A DNA stretch of 64,000 nucleotides from Clavibacter michiganensis. GTDB lineage: Bacteria > Actinomycetota > Actinomycetes > Actinomycetales > Microbacteriaceae. The notes under the pieces are model-generated. The model was given only the letters and a program-made list of their open reading frames with translations, was not told where the DNA came from and did no database searches. A program made the translations under genes and the position numbers. The stretch spans positions 248,001 through 312,000 of the forward strand of contig NZ_JAFBBJ010000001.1 in assembly GCF_016907085.1 (NCBI RefSeq), in the 5' to 3' direction. Below, piece by piece: positions 53,383 to 61,484 of the stretch (positions within the stretch are counted from its first letter, which is position 1; each line of letters opens with the position of its first letter).

Positions 53383-53465
53383 GCTGCTCCTCTCCTGCGG
53401 ACGGGACCCGTCGGGCCGGCTGATCCGCGGGTCCCCTCCATCATGCTCGCCGACGCCCGTGGCCG

Positions 53466-53480
53466 GGCCGCTCCGCGGCC
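53466..53480 (-). terminator. Short hairpin after DUF2017 gene
   Basis: Perfect 6-bp stem GGCCGC / GCGGCC with TCC loop, 16 bp past the DUF2017 stop. Confidence 0.4.
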
Positions 53481-53495
53481 GCTGGAGGCCGACGC

Positions 53496-54011
53496 TCAGC
53501 GGTCGACGGCCTCGATGAGCGATCCCTGCGCGAACGTCAGCCAGTCGTAGAGGCTCGCGCTCTCCTCCGGCGCGCGGTCGCGCCAGCCCTCGGCCTCGTC
53601 GATGCGCAGCGGCACCGAGATCGCGAGCCGGAGGTCGTTGAGCGTGCGGAGCCAGGCCTGCGCTCCCGTCGGATCCAGCACCACGAGGAGCCCCCGCCGG
53701 CCGGCCCCGCGCGCGTCCGCCTCCGCGAGCGTGGCCTCGACGGCGGTGGCGTTCGCGGCCTTGGCCTCGCTGAGGTCCGACGCCGTGAAGCGCCGGAACT
53801 CGGCGGACGCCTCGGCGTCGTCCGGGTAGGCGTCGGGCAGCAGGCGCTCGACGACGGGGGAGGGGGCGGCGCCGTCCGTGGCGCCGCCGGGCGCGGTGCC
53901 CTCCTCGAGGATCCCGCCGAGCTCGCCGAGGAGGCCGCGCAGCATGGCGACCTCGTGCGGCTCGAGGTGGGCGGCGACCGTGTCGTCCGGGCGCGCGCGG
54001 AAGGCCCTCAC
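53496..54011 (-). CDS. DUF2017 family protein
   Basis: 171 residues: LEPHEVAMLRGLLGELGGIL near the N-terminus, RLLPDAYPDDAEASAEFRRFT, and TLNDLRLAISVPLRI with YDWLTFAQGSLIEAV at the end. This is the DUF2017 pattern, a family almost always encoded directly after clpS in actinobacteria. The GTG start overlaps the clpS stop by 4 bp. It may be a partner of ClpS or the Clp protease; no function is proven. Confidence 0.87.
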   Translation of the reverse strand: MRAFRARPDDTVAAHLEPHEVAMLRGLLGELGGILEEGTAPGGATDGAAPSPVVERLLPDAYPDDAEASAEFRRFTASDLSEAKAANATAVEATLAEADARGAGRRGLLVVLDPTGAQAWLRTLNDLRLAISVPLRIDEAEGWRDRAPEESASLYDWLTFAQGSLIEAVDR

Positions 54012-54382
54012 GCGTCCACCCGCTCGAGCGTGGCCCACAGGCCGTAGCCGTGCATCGCGAGCACGTGGCGCTCGATCTCCTCGCGGATCCCCGTCGCGAC
54101 CACGGCCCGGCCGTCCTCGTGCACCCGGAGCATCAGCTCGTCGGCGCGCTCGCGGGGGAAGCCGAAGTAGCTGCGGAACACGTACGAGACGTAGGTCATG
54201 AGGTTGACGGGGTCGTTCCAGACCACGCAGCTCCACACCGGCGGCGTCGCCGCGCGCTCGAGGAGGCCCGTGTCGGATCCCGTGCGCGTGCCGGAGCCGG
54301 GGTCGCCCGCGGGCGGGTCGGCAGCGCGGCGAGCGACCGGGAGGGCGTGGGCGGCCCGCGCGTCCGCAGCGGTGGTGGTCAT
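54008..54382 (-). CDS. clpS: ATP-dependent Clp protease adaptor ClpS
   Basis: 124 residues. The core WSCVVWNDPVNLMTYVSYVF contains the NDPVN-type motif whose Asn/Asp bind the N-degron amine, followed by the hydrophobic pocket and LMLRVHEDGRAVV that contacts ClpA/ClpC. It delivers N-end-rule substrates to the Clp protease. The N-terminal extension of about 45 residues is longer than usual and disordered. RBS AGGAG precedes the ATG. Confidence 0.94.
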   Translation of the reverse strand: MTTTAADARAAHALPVARRAADPPAGDPGSGTRTGSDTGLLERAATPPVWSCVVWNDPVNLMTYVSYVFRSYFGFPRERADELMLRVHEDGRAVVATGIREEIERHVLAMHGYGLWATLERVDA

Positions 54383-54470
54383 CGCGCTCCTGTGGGGTCG
54401 TCCCGGCGGGCGGCCGGAGCTCCCATCCTCCCCCGTCGCGCGGGTCGTCGGCGACCTCGTTCGCGCCGCG

Positions 54471-55169
54471 TCATGCACCGGGCCGCACGAGCCCGCAGTC
54501 GTACGCGAGGATCACGGCCTGCACCCGGTCCCGCACCTCGAGCTTCGCGAGCACCCGGCCCACGTGGGTCTTCACCGTCGACTCCGACAGGAACAGCCGC
54601 CCCGCGATCTCCTGGTTCGTGAGCCCCTCGGCCAGCGCCGTGAGCACCTCCAGCTCGCGCGAGGTCAGCGGCCGCAGCCGCGGGTCGGCTGCGCCCTCCC
54701 CGGTTCCGGCCGCCCCGCCGGTCGGGGGCATCGCCGGCCCGAGCAGCTCGATCATGCGGCGCGTCACCCGGGGCGAGATGGCGGCGTCGCCGTCCGCGAC
54801 CGCGCGGATCGCCTCCATCAGGTGCTCGGGCCGCGTGTCCTTCACGAGGAACCCGCTCGCGCCGGCGCGCAGCCCCGCGAACGCGTACTCGTCGAGGTCG
54901 AACGTGGTCAGCACGATGACGCGCGTCGCCGGGTGGCGGGCGACGATCTCGGCGGTGGCCTCGATCCCGTCCATGCCGGGCATGCGCACGTCCATGAGCA
55001 CGATGTCGGGGGCGAGCTCGCCGGTGCGGTCCACGGCGGCGCGGCCGTCGGCGGCCTCGCCCACCACCTCGATCCCGGGCTCGGCGTCGAGCACCATGCG
55101 GAAGCCCATGCGCACGAGCGCCTGGTCGTCCACGATGAGCACGCGGACGGGTGTGCGGGGGTCGGTCAT
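54471..55169 (-). CDS. Response regulator, NarL/LuxR type
   Basis: 232 residues. Receiver with Asp14-Asp15, phospho-acceptor Asp60 (VLMDVRMPG) and Lys in FLVKDTRPE; LuxR helix-turn-helix about 165-225 (LTSRELEVLTALAEGLTNQEIA). The ATG overlaps the kinase stop by 4 bp. With the kinase it probably controls the ABC exporter encoded just upstream in the same direction. Confidence 0.94.
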   Translation of the reverse strand: MTDPRTPVRVLIVDDQALVRMGFRMVLDAEPGIEVVGEAADGRAAVDRTGELAPDIVLMDVRMPGMDGIEATAEIVARHPATRVIVLTTFDLDEYAFAGLRAGASGFLVKDTRPEHLMEAIRAVADGDAAISPRVTRRMIELLGPAMPPTGGAAGTGEGAADPRLRPLTSRELEVLTALAEGLTNQEIAGRLFLSESTVKTHVGRVLAKLEVRDRVQAVILAYDCGLVRPGA

Positions 55170-56407
55170 CGGTCCTCCTGGATGCGGGGGCTGGTCGTCG
55201 GGTCCGCGGCCCGTGACGCGTCGCCGGGACGGACGTCATGGAGCCCGCTGGGCATGGTGGCCAGCACGCGCCAGCCGCCGTTCTCGCGGCGTCCGGCCGT
55301 CGCGGTGCCGCCGTAGACGGCCATGCGCTCGGCGACGCCGACGAGCCCGCGGCCGCTGCCGGGGACGGGCGGCACGACGGGTCCCGTGAGGTCGTCGTCG
55401 GTGACCTCGACGATGATCTCCTCCGGCCGGTGGTCGACCCGCACCTCGACCCGGTCGGCGTTCGGCGCGTAGCGGAGCACGTTCGTCAGCGACTCCTGCA
55501 CGACGCGGAAGACGGCGAGCTGGCGTCCGGGATCGTCCGGGGGCCCGCCCGTGCTCGTGAAGCGCACGGGGAGGCCCGTGGACCGGAACGAGTCGACGAG
55601 GGCGGGGAGGTCGGCGTGCCCGGGCTGCGGCGCGCGGAGCGACGGCGGGACGGCGTCGCCCGCGCCGGGCTCCTCGGCGAGGACGCCCAGCATGCGGCGC
55701 ATCTCGGAGAGCGAGGTGCGACCGGTCTCGGCGACCTCGCGCATCGCGTCACGGGCGAGCTCCGGCCGGGCGACGGCGCTCGCGGCCGCCCCGTCGGCGA
55801 GCGTCACCATGACGGTGATCCCGTGCGCGACGATGTCGTGGATCTCGCGCGCGATCCGCGTCCGCTCCGCCGCCGTGGCGAGCCGCGCCTGCTGGTCGCG
55901 CTCGCGCGCGAGCTGCACGGCCAGGTCCTGCAGCGCCTCGACGTAGCGCTTGCGTCCGCCCACGTTCGTCCCGATGAGCGTCGCGATGAGCGGGGGGATC
56001 AAGCTGACCAGAAGCAAGCTCGCCGTGGTGAGGTCCAGCGGTCCCGTCCCGACGGTGAGCGGCACGACCACGGCCGTGAGGACGGACACGCCGGCCAGCC
56101 CGCACCAGGCGCGTCGCGACGACCCGTGCACGGCCACGGCGTACAGGGCCAGCGGCACGGCGCCGCCGTCGTAGGAGCCGGAGATCGCGGCGACGGCCAC
56201 GGCGGCGGCCGCGCTCACGGCCAGCACCGCGACCGGCCGGGAGCGTCGGAACAGCAGGGCCGCGGCCGCGACGACGATGAGCGCGGCCTGCGCGATGTAC
56301 CCCGGGACCGAGGTGCCGGGGCCGGCTGTCGGAGATGTGGCGCTGATGGAGATCAGCGCGTACAAGACGGCGATGGTGGCGTCGACCACGCGCGGGTGCC
56401 GCGCCAT
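55166..56407 (-). CDS. Sensor histidine kinase, NarL/DesK type
   Basis: 413 residues from ATG 56407. Four or five N-terminal helices (about 8-148), coiled linker, HisKA_3 with phospho-acceptor His190 (RTRIAREIHDIVAHG), and HATPase ending GRGLVGVAERMAVYGG. No upstream in-frame ATG or GTG is seen in the open stretch, and the RBS is weak. A perfect 24-bp hairpin stands 33 bp upstream, so transcription from the ABC genes may be stopped or processed before this gene. Confidence 0.9.
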   Translation of the reverse strand: MARHPRVVDATIAVLYALISISATSPTAGPGTSVPGYIAQAALIVVAAAALLFRRSRPVAVLAVSAAAAVAVAAISGSYDGGAVPLALYAVAVHGSSRRAWCGLAGVSVLTAVVVPLTVGTGPLDLTTASLLLVSLIPPLIATLIGTNVGGRKRYVEALQDLAVQLARERDQQARLATAAERTRIAREIHDIVAHGITVMVTLADGAAASAVARPELARDAMREVAETGRTSLSEMRRMLGVLAEEPGAGDAVPPSLRAPQPGHADLPALVDSFRSTGLPVRFTSTGGPPDDPGRQLAVFRVVQESLTNVLRYAPNADRVEVRVDHRPEEIIVEVTDDDLTGPVVPPVPGSGRGLVGVAERMAVYGGTATAGRRENGGWRVLATMPSGLHDVRPGDASRAADPTTSPRIQEDR

Positions 56408-56439
56408 CCACCCCCGGAACGCGCCGGGAGGGGTGGGCA

Positions 56440-56490
56440 GGCGGACGCCGTCGGGCGCGGCGGTGTCCGCCGCGCCCGACGGCGTCCGCC
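56440..56490 (-). terminator. 24-bp perfect hairpin between the ABC permease and kinase genes
   Basis: Stem 56440-56463 pairs with 56467-56490 with no mismatch and a TGT loop. It begins 13 bp past the permease stop. It is either the terminator of the ABC operon or a processing site within a four-gene transcript. Confidence 0.8.
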
Positions 56491-56502
56491 GTTCCGCGTC
56501 GA

Positions 56503-57342
56503 TCAGGCGTCCCGCTTCTTGGCGAGGATCAGAGCGGGCACGAGGATCACGACGACCCAGCCGAGCATGACGAGCAGCGCCTGCCAGAACTCCAGCTCGC
56601 CGGGCGCGCCGGTGCCGGAGCTGTAGAGCCGGTTGCCCGCGCTGAGGGGGAAGTAGGGCTCGAGATCCGCCACCCAGTCGAGCACGCCGCCGAGCAGCGA
56701 GCCGACGATGGGCACGACGAGCACGAGGCCCACGAGGGCGCCGATCCCGGCGGCGCCGTTGCGCAGCAGCAGACCGAAGCCGAATCCCATCATTCCGATG
56801 AGCACGACGAAGAGCACGCCGCCGAGCGCGGAGAGGAGGACGTCGCGCGTGAGCAGGTCGACGTCCGCGCCGGCCGCCGCGAAGTAGCCGTGTGCGGTCA
56901 GGAGGGCGGTCGCCACCGCGATGGCGGTGACGAGGAACGTGACGCCCGTGTAGACGATGGCCTTCGCGGCGATCACCCCGAGTCGGCGGGGCGCGGCGCT
57001 GAAGGACGAGCGGATCATCCCGGTGGAGTACTCGCCGCTGATGACCAGCACGCCGAGCACGCCCGCGACCAGCATCGAGAGGGTGAGACCGCTGAAGCCG
57101 ACGGACACCATCAGGTCGGAGGCGGGAACGCCGGGGAGGGCCAGCTGGTCGCGTAGCTGGTCCACCACGAACGGCGTGAAGAGCGCCGCGAAGCCCGCCA
57201 GCAGGAGGAATTCGAGCGCGAAGCACCAGACGGTGGAGCGCAGCGTCCGCAGCTTGATCCACTCGGAGCGCATGAGACGGGGGAGCGTGGGCCGGCCCGT
57301 GGTCACCGGGGCGGGCGCGTAGGTCGTGCTGGTGGCGGTCAT
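56503..57342 (-). CDS. ABC-2 type transporter permease
   Basis: 279 residues, six helices. LMRSEWIKLRTLRSTVWC at the N-terminus and ISGEYSTGMIRSSFSAAPRR in the second half are typical of the actinobacterial ABC-2 permeases paired with BcrA-like ATPases. Its ATG overlaps the ATPase stop (ATGA). Substrate unknown, possibly a lantibiotic or membrane-active peptide. Confidence 0.9.
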   Translation of the reverse strand: MTATSTTYAPAPVTTGRPTLPRLMRSEWIKLRTLRSTVWCFALEFLLLAGFAALFTPFVVDQLRDQLALPGVPASDLMVSVGFSGLTLSMLVAGVLGVLVISGEYSTGMIRSSFSAAPRRLGVIAAKAIVYTGVTFLVTAIAVATALLTAHGYFAAAGADVDLLTRDVLLSALGGVLFVVLIGMMGFGFGLLLRNGAAGIGALVGLVLVVPIVGSLLGGVLDWVADLEPYFPLSAGNRLYSSGTGAPGELEFWQALLVMLGWVVVILVPALILAKKRDA

Positions 57343-58274
57343 CGTGCGATCTCCTGCTCGGTCTGGCCGACTGCGGCGCTGTGGTACTCGACGTCGCCCT
57401 GCGTGAGCGACAGGTAGGCGTCCTCGAGGGACGCGGTGACGGGCGTGAGCTCGTGGAGCACGACCCCGGCGGACATCGCCGCGTCGCCGACCTGCGCGGC
57501 CGTGAGCCCGGTGATCTCGATCACGTCGCGCTCGACGCTGGTGACCACGACGTCCGGCCTCGCCACGGCCTGGCCGAGCTGGTCGGCATGCGGCGAGCGG
57601 ACGCGGACGACGGCGCTCGTGGCCCCGGCGACCACCGCCGCGACGGGCGCGTCGGCGAGCACGCGACCGCGTCCGAGGACGATGAGGTGGTCGGCGGTCT
57701 GCGCCATCTCGCTCATGAGGTGGGAGGAGAGGAGCACGGTGCGGCCCTGGCCGGCCAGGTAGCGCGTGATGTTGCGCACCCACATGACCCCCTCGGGGTC
57801 GAGGCCGTTGACGGGCTCGTCGAGGATCAGCGTGCGGGGATCCCCGAGGAGCGCGACGGCGATGCCGAGGCGCTGCCCCATGCCGAGGGAGAAGCCGCCG
57901 ACGCGCTTCTTGGCGACGGGCTGGAGGCCCGTCATCTCGATGACCTCGTCCACCCGCGAGCGCGGGATCCCGTGCGTGGCCGCCATGGCGAGCAGGTGGT
58001 TGAAGGCCGAGCGGCCGGTGTGCACGGCCTTGGCATCGAGGAGCGCGCCGACCTCGTGGAGCGGCGCCTGGAGGTCGCGGTAGCGGCGGCCGTTGACGGT
58101 CACGGAGCCGGACGTGGGGCTGTCGAGCCCGACGATCATGCGCATCGTGGTGGACTTGCCGGCACCGTTCGGACCGAGGAATCCGGTCACCATGCCCGGC
58201 TGGACGGTGAAGCTCACGCCGTCCACGGCGGTCTTCGCGCCGTAGCGCTTGGTCAGGTTCTCAGCGACGATCAT
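57339..58274 (-). CDS. ABC transporter ATP-binding protein (BcrA-like)
   Basis: 311 residues. Walker A GPNGAGKST (34-42), signature FSLGMGQRLGIA (the SLGM form common in BcrA/NatA relatives), Walker B LILDEPVNGLDPEG and H-loop SSHLMSEMAQ. It powers the permease encoded next. TGAGGAGG precedes the ATG. The leader has a -10 TAACGT and a 7-bp hairpin at its 5' end. Confidence 0.94.
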   Translation of the reverse strand: MIVAENLTKRYGAKTAVDGVSFTVQPGMVTGFLGPNGAGKSTTMRMIVGLDSPTSGSVTVNGRRYRDLQAPLHEVGALLDAKAVHTGRSAFNHLLAMAATHGIPRSRVDEVIEMTGLQPVAKKRVGGFSLGMGQRLGIAVALLGDPRTLILDEPVNGLDPEGVMWVRNITRYLAGQGRTVLLSSHLMSEMAQTADHLIVLGRGRVLADAPVAAVVAGATSAVVRVRSPHADQLGQAVARPDVVVTSVERDVIEITGLTAAQVGDAAMSAGVVLHELTPVTASLEDAYLSLTQGDVEYHSAAVGQTEQEIAR

Positions 58275-58299
58275 GCGCGCTGCCTCCTCAGGGTGGGTT

Positions 58300-58330
58300 C
58301 GCGGGCCCAGCGCCCGCGGAAGCCACGTTA
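58300..58330 (-). promoter_or_regulatory. Promoter and 5' hairpin of the ABC exporter operon
   Basis: -10 hexamer TAACGT on the minus strand (58330-58325). The transcript would start near 58318, exactly at the base of a perfect 7-bp hairpin CGCGGGC / GCCCGCG (58300-58318), which may protect the 5' end. Confidence 0.45.
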
Positions 58331-58403
58331 GGGGTGGGCCCGTCGCGGCGGCGTCCCCCCTCCGGCCCCCGTCCGGCGGAGACGCTGGTACCAGGGTGCC
58401 GCC

Positions 58404-59609
58404 TCAGGGGGTCCCGACCGCCAGCGCGCCGAGCCGCCTCGCGGCCTCCTCGAGCACGTCGATGCGCTTGCAGAACGCGAACCGGACGAGGGACGCCTGC
58501 TCCGCGGCGAGGGGCGCATGGCAGAAGGCGGACAGCGGCACGCCGACGACGCCGGCGAGCTCCGGGAGGCGCAGGCACAGCTCGCGGGCGTCGGGGAAGC
58601 CGAGAGGCGCGGCGTCCGCGACGATGAAGTACCCCGCCGCCGGGAGGTGGATCCGGAAGCCCGCGGCCGTCAGCCCCGCCGCGAGGACGTCGCGCTTGTG
58701 CCGCAGGTCGTCGGCGATGCCGTCGTACACCGCGTCGGGCAGCGCAAGCCCCGTCGCGATGGCCGGCTGGAACGGCGCCCCGTTGACGAAGGTCAGGAAC
58801 TGCTTCACCGCGAGGATCGCCGACACGAGCGGCGCGGGCGCCGTGAGCCAGCCGACCTTCCACCCCGTCGTGCGGAACGTCTTGCCGCCGGAGGAGACGG
58901 TCACCGTCCGCTCGCGCGCCCCGGGCAGCGTCGCGACGGGCACGTGCGGCGCGTCGAAGACGAGGTGCTCGTAGACCTCGTCCGTCACGATCACCGCATC
59001 GTGCGCGATGGCGAGCTCGACCACGAGCTCCCGCACCTCGCGGCCGAGCACGGTCCCGGTCGGGTTGTGCGGGTCGTTGAGGAGGATCACGCGGGTGCGG
59101 TCCGTGATCACGCGACGGAGGTCGTCGAGCCGCGGCTGGAAGTCGGGGGCCCGCAGCGGCACGGTCCGATGGATCCCGCGGGCGAGCGAGATGAGCGCCC
59201 CGTAGGCGTCGTAGAACGGCTCGAGCGTCACGACCTCGTCGCCGTCCTCGATGAGCGCGAGCAGCGTGGCGGCGATGGCCTCGGTCGCGCCGGCGGTGAC
59301 GAGGACCTCCGCGTCCGGATCCACGACGAGACCGTAGAAGCGCGCCTGATGCGCGGCGATCGCCGCCCGCAGCTCGGGCGTTCCCCGTCCCGGCGGGTAC
59401 TGGTTCATGCCGGCCGAGATCGCGGCCCGCGCCGCGTCGAGCACCTCGACGGGTCCGTCCTCGTCCGGGAACCCCTGACCGAGGTTGATCGCGCCGGTCG
59501 CCGCGGCCAGCGCGCTCATCTCGGCGAACACGGTCGTGCCCGGCATCCCGTCCGGCGTCAGCAGCATGGCCCCACGGGCCGCGCGCGCCCACGCGCCGGG
59601 AATCGTCAT
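58404..59609 (-). CDS. PLP-dependent aminotransferase, class I
   Basis: 401 residues. PLP lysine Lys243 in SSGGKTFRTTGWKVGW, NDPHNPTGT (178-186) and INLGQGFPDEDGP (41-53). The NLGQGFPD start is that of the kynurenine/methionine aminotransferase group (class I, YbdL/CcbL-like). Several amino donors are possible. GATGAT lies 6 nt before the ATG. Its stop lies 129 bp from the start of the ABC ATPase gene, same strand. Confidence 0.92.
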   Translation of the reverse strand: MTIPGAWARAARGAMLLTPDGMPGTTVFAEMSALAAATGAINLGQGFPDEDGPVEVLDAARAAISAGMNQYPPGRGTPELRAAIAAHQARFYGLVVDPDAEVLVTAGATEAIAATLLALIEDGDEVVTLEPFYDAYGALISLARGIHRTVPLRAPDFQPRLDDLRRVITDRTRVILLNDPHNPTGTVLGREVRELVVELAIAHDAVIVTDEVYEHLVFDAPHVPVATLPGARERTVTVSSGGKTFRTTGWKVGWLTAPAPLVSAILAVKQFLTFVNGAPFQPAIATGLALPDAVYDGIADDLRHKRDVLAAGLTAAGFRIHLPAAGYFIVADAAPLGFPDARELCLRLPELAGVVGVPLSAFCHAPLAAEQASLVRFAFCKRIDVLEEAARRLGALAVGTP

Positions 59610-59708
59610 GGGCCCATCATCTCGTGCTCGCTCCTCCTGCACAGGAGCTGGCGCCGGACCGGCGACGGCTGGTGTGGAGCGATGACGTCCGCGCTCGATG
59701 ACCCCCGC

Positions 59709-59714
59709 TAGCTT
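59709..59714 (+). promoter_or_regulatory. -10 hexamer TAGCTT upstream of the lipoprotein gene
   Basis: TAGCTT about 75 nt before the TTG start; no clear -35. Confidence 0.35.
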
Positions 59715-59789
59715 TCCGGGACCCGCGATGCCCGGCGCTCTGGCGCCTGAGCGTCCGCGCGGGATCCGTACGGCCCGGGGGAGACGACC

Positions 59790-60332
59790 TTGCACGAGCG
59801 ACCGCGCATTCCGCTGCTGCGACGAGGGGGAGCGGCAGCTGCATCGCTGGCCGTCCTCACCACGTCCCTGCTGCTCACCGGATGCTCACTGTCATCCTCC
59901 CCAGCACCCACGCCGGCTCCGGCCCCGTCGCTGACGCAGGAGCAGCAGGACGACGAGGCGTTCGAGACCTTGCTGTCGGGCTTCCTCGACCTGCCCTTCC
60001 AGGGTGAGTCCGCGAGTGACCTGCGTCCTTTCCTCACCGGAGATGCCCTGCAGGACGAAATCCGCGAGATCCAGCAATACCAAGCTGCGCAGCAGACCGT
60101 GGTCGGCAAGGACACCCACTATGGATTCCGCGTGACCTCACGGGGAGAGGGCTTCATGGTGGCGCAGGCGTGCCTGGATGTCAGCGGCACCAGGATCCTC
60201 GATGCGACTGGAGCGGACGTGACGCCGACGCGGAGTTCACTCGTGTCCCTTCAGCTCAAAGCCATCGATGACGAGGGGTCATGGCGCATCAGCGATCTAG
60301 TCCAGAACGACGAGGTCCACGCATGCGACTGA
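59790..60332 (+). CDS. Secreted lipoprotein of unknown function
   Basis: 180 residues from a TTG start with GGGGGA about 11 nt upstream. A basic, hydrophobic signal ends in the lipobox LLTGC (Cys32), then a Ser/Pro/Ala linker and a globular domain of about 120 residues with two Cys (QACLD, HACD) and SWRISDLVQ, like NTF2-type lipoproteins. Codon use is less GC-biased than around it (CAA, AAA, TCA, GAT). It overlaps the PKD-like gene by 10 bp. Function unknown. Confidence 0.75.
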   Translation: MHERPRIPLLRRGGAAAASLAVLTTSLLLTGCSLSSSPAPTPAPAPSLTQEQQDDEAFETLLSGFLDLPFQGESASDLRPFLTGDALQDEIREIQQYQAAQQTVVGKDTHYGFRVTSRGEGFMVAQACLDVSGTRILDATGADVTPTRSSLVSLQLKAIDDEGSWRISDLVQNDEVHACD

Positions 60333-61240
60333 GGCTCGTGCTCGTTCTCCTGCTCTCGGTCACGTTCGTGTTCACGGTGATCGGCGCACCCTCCGCGCAG
60401 GCCGGAGACGAAGGATGCGGACGGCGAGGCTTCGGAGACGCTCCTTGCGTTGGTGGCGAGATCAGCGCGGATGGAGTCACGGTCCGCGGGACGACGGCAG
60501 TCCCGCATCGCCCCGAGATAGACATGGGACCGGCTCCTCTAGCCACGAGCGTAGGCACAGCTGCTCCCTCGGAACTTCCGTCGCCGCCTCCGGTGCCGCG
60601 TGGGCGGTGGGCGGTGGATGCGGATGCGCCGTGCAGTCCGAGTGCGCGTCTGTCGGGTGGGGGTCTGTGCGGGGATGGGCGGCATGCGTTCTTGCCGCCG
60701 GCGAAGGCGCCGGTGAAGCCGGCGGATCCGGTGCCGGTCGTGGCGGCGGTTCCGGGGGTGTCGTTGGCGGATGTGGCGCAGTTCGTGCCGCGGGATGCGT
60801 CGATCCGGTCGCAGCCGAACGGGTGGGCGATCGTGGGCGCGCCGGTGAACCTGTTCACGGACGCGACCGCGCAGGTGGTCGACGGGCAGTTGTTGGGTCG
60901 GCCGGCGCAGGTGCGGTTCGTGCCGGTGTCGTTCACCTGGGATCACGGCGACGGCACGAGTTCGACGGTCGCGGGCCCTGGTGCGTTGTGGAAGCGGTTG
61001 GGTCAGCAGGACTTCACGACGACCGACACGAGCCACGTGTATCCGAGCATCGGCGACCGGCAGGTGACGTTGACGATCGCGTACTCGCCGAGCTACCGGT
61101 TCGACGGGGGAGCGTGGCAGCAGATCGCGGGCACTCTGCCGGTGCAGATCGGCCCGGTCACGATCCATGTCCTCCAGGGATCGACGGTCCTCGTCGGTGG
61201 CGCGTGCGGCACCCGGAACGCGGGACCCGGATGCCCATGA
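60323..61240 (+). CDS. Secreted protein with PKD-like domain
   Basis: 305 residues. Cleavable signal peptide (cut after PSAQA, near 27), Pro-rich middle region with several Cys, and a C-terminal PKD-like beta domain (about 195-280): VSFTWDHGDGTSSTV and TSHVYPSIGDRQVTLTIAYS, the W-x-x-G-D-G and HxY marks of PKD folds. PKD domains mediate extracellular protein or polysaccharide binding. Codon choice in the second half (many GTG, CCG, GGT) differs from neighbours. Co-translated with the lipoprotein. Confidence 0.8.
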   Translation: MRLRLVLVLLLSVTFVFTVIGAPSAQAGDEGCGRRGFGDAPCVGGEISADGVTVRGTTAVPHRPEIDMGPAPLATSVGTAAPSELPSPPPVPRGRWAVDADAPCSPSARLSGGGLCGDGRHAFLPPAKAPVKPADPVPVVAAVPGVSLADVAQFVPRDASIRSQPNGWAIVGAPVNLFTDATAQVVDGQLLGRPAQVRFVPVSFTWDHGDGTSSTVAGPGALWKRLGQQDFTTTDTSHVYPSIGDRQVTLTIAYSPSYRFDGGAWQQIAGTLPVQIGPVTIHVLQGSTVLVGGACGTRNAGPGCP

Positions 61241-61311
61241 CCCGGATACCCATGACCGCCCTCTGCGCCGATGCCGGGTAGCTGACCACGCATCACACGG
61301 CATGACCGTCC

Positions 61312-61330
61312 GCGGCGGTCACGCCGCCGC
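61312..61330 (+). terminator. Weak hairpin after the PKD gene
   Basis: 7-bp stem GCGGCGG / CCGCCGC with a TCACG loop, 72 bp past the stop. Confidence 0.35.
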
Positions 61331-61394
61331 CGCGTACGCTCGAGCCAGCGTGCGAGCCGAGGCGTGTCCGGCCCCGAGCCGCCGGTGCCTTCCG

Positions 61395-61400
61395 TAGCCT
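61395..61400 (+). promoter_or_regulatory. -10 hexamer TAGCCT upstream of the HtrA gene
   Basis: TAGCCT about 85 nt before the ATG, with GAGAGGAG as RBS just before the start. The 244-bp gap holds nothing else clear. Confidence 0.35.
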
Positions 61401-61484
61401 GTCGGGCGGTGCGCTGTCAGGGCGGCCATAGGGAACGCCCAGACTCGCCCTGAATGCTGGCACGACCTGAGAGGAGCACCACCG

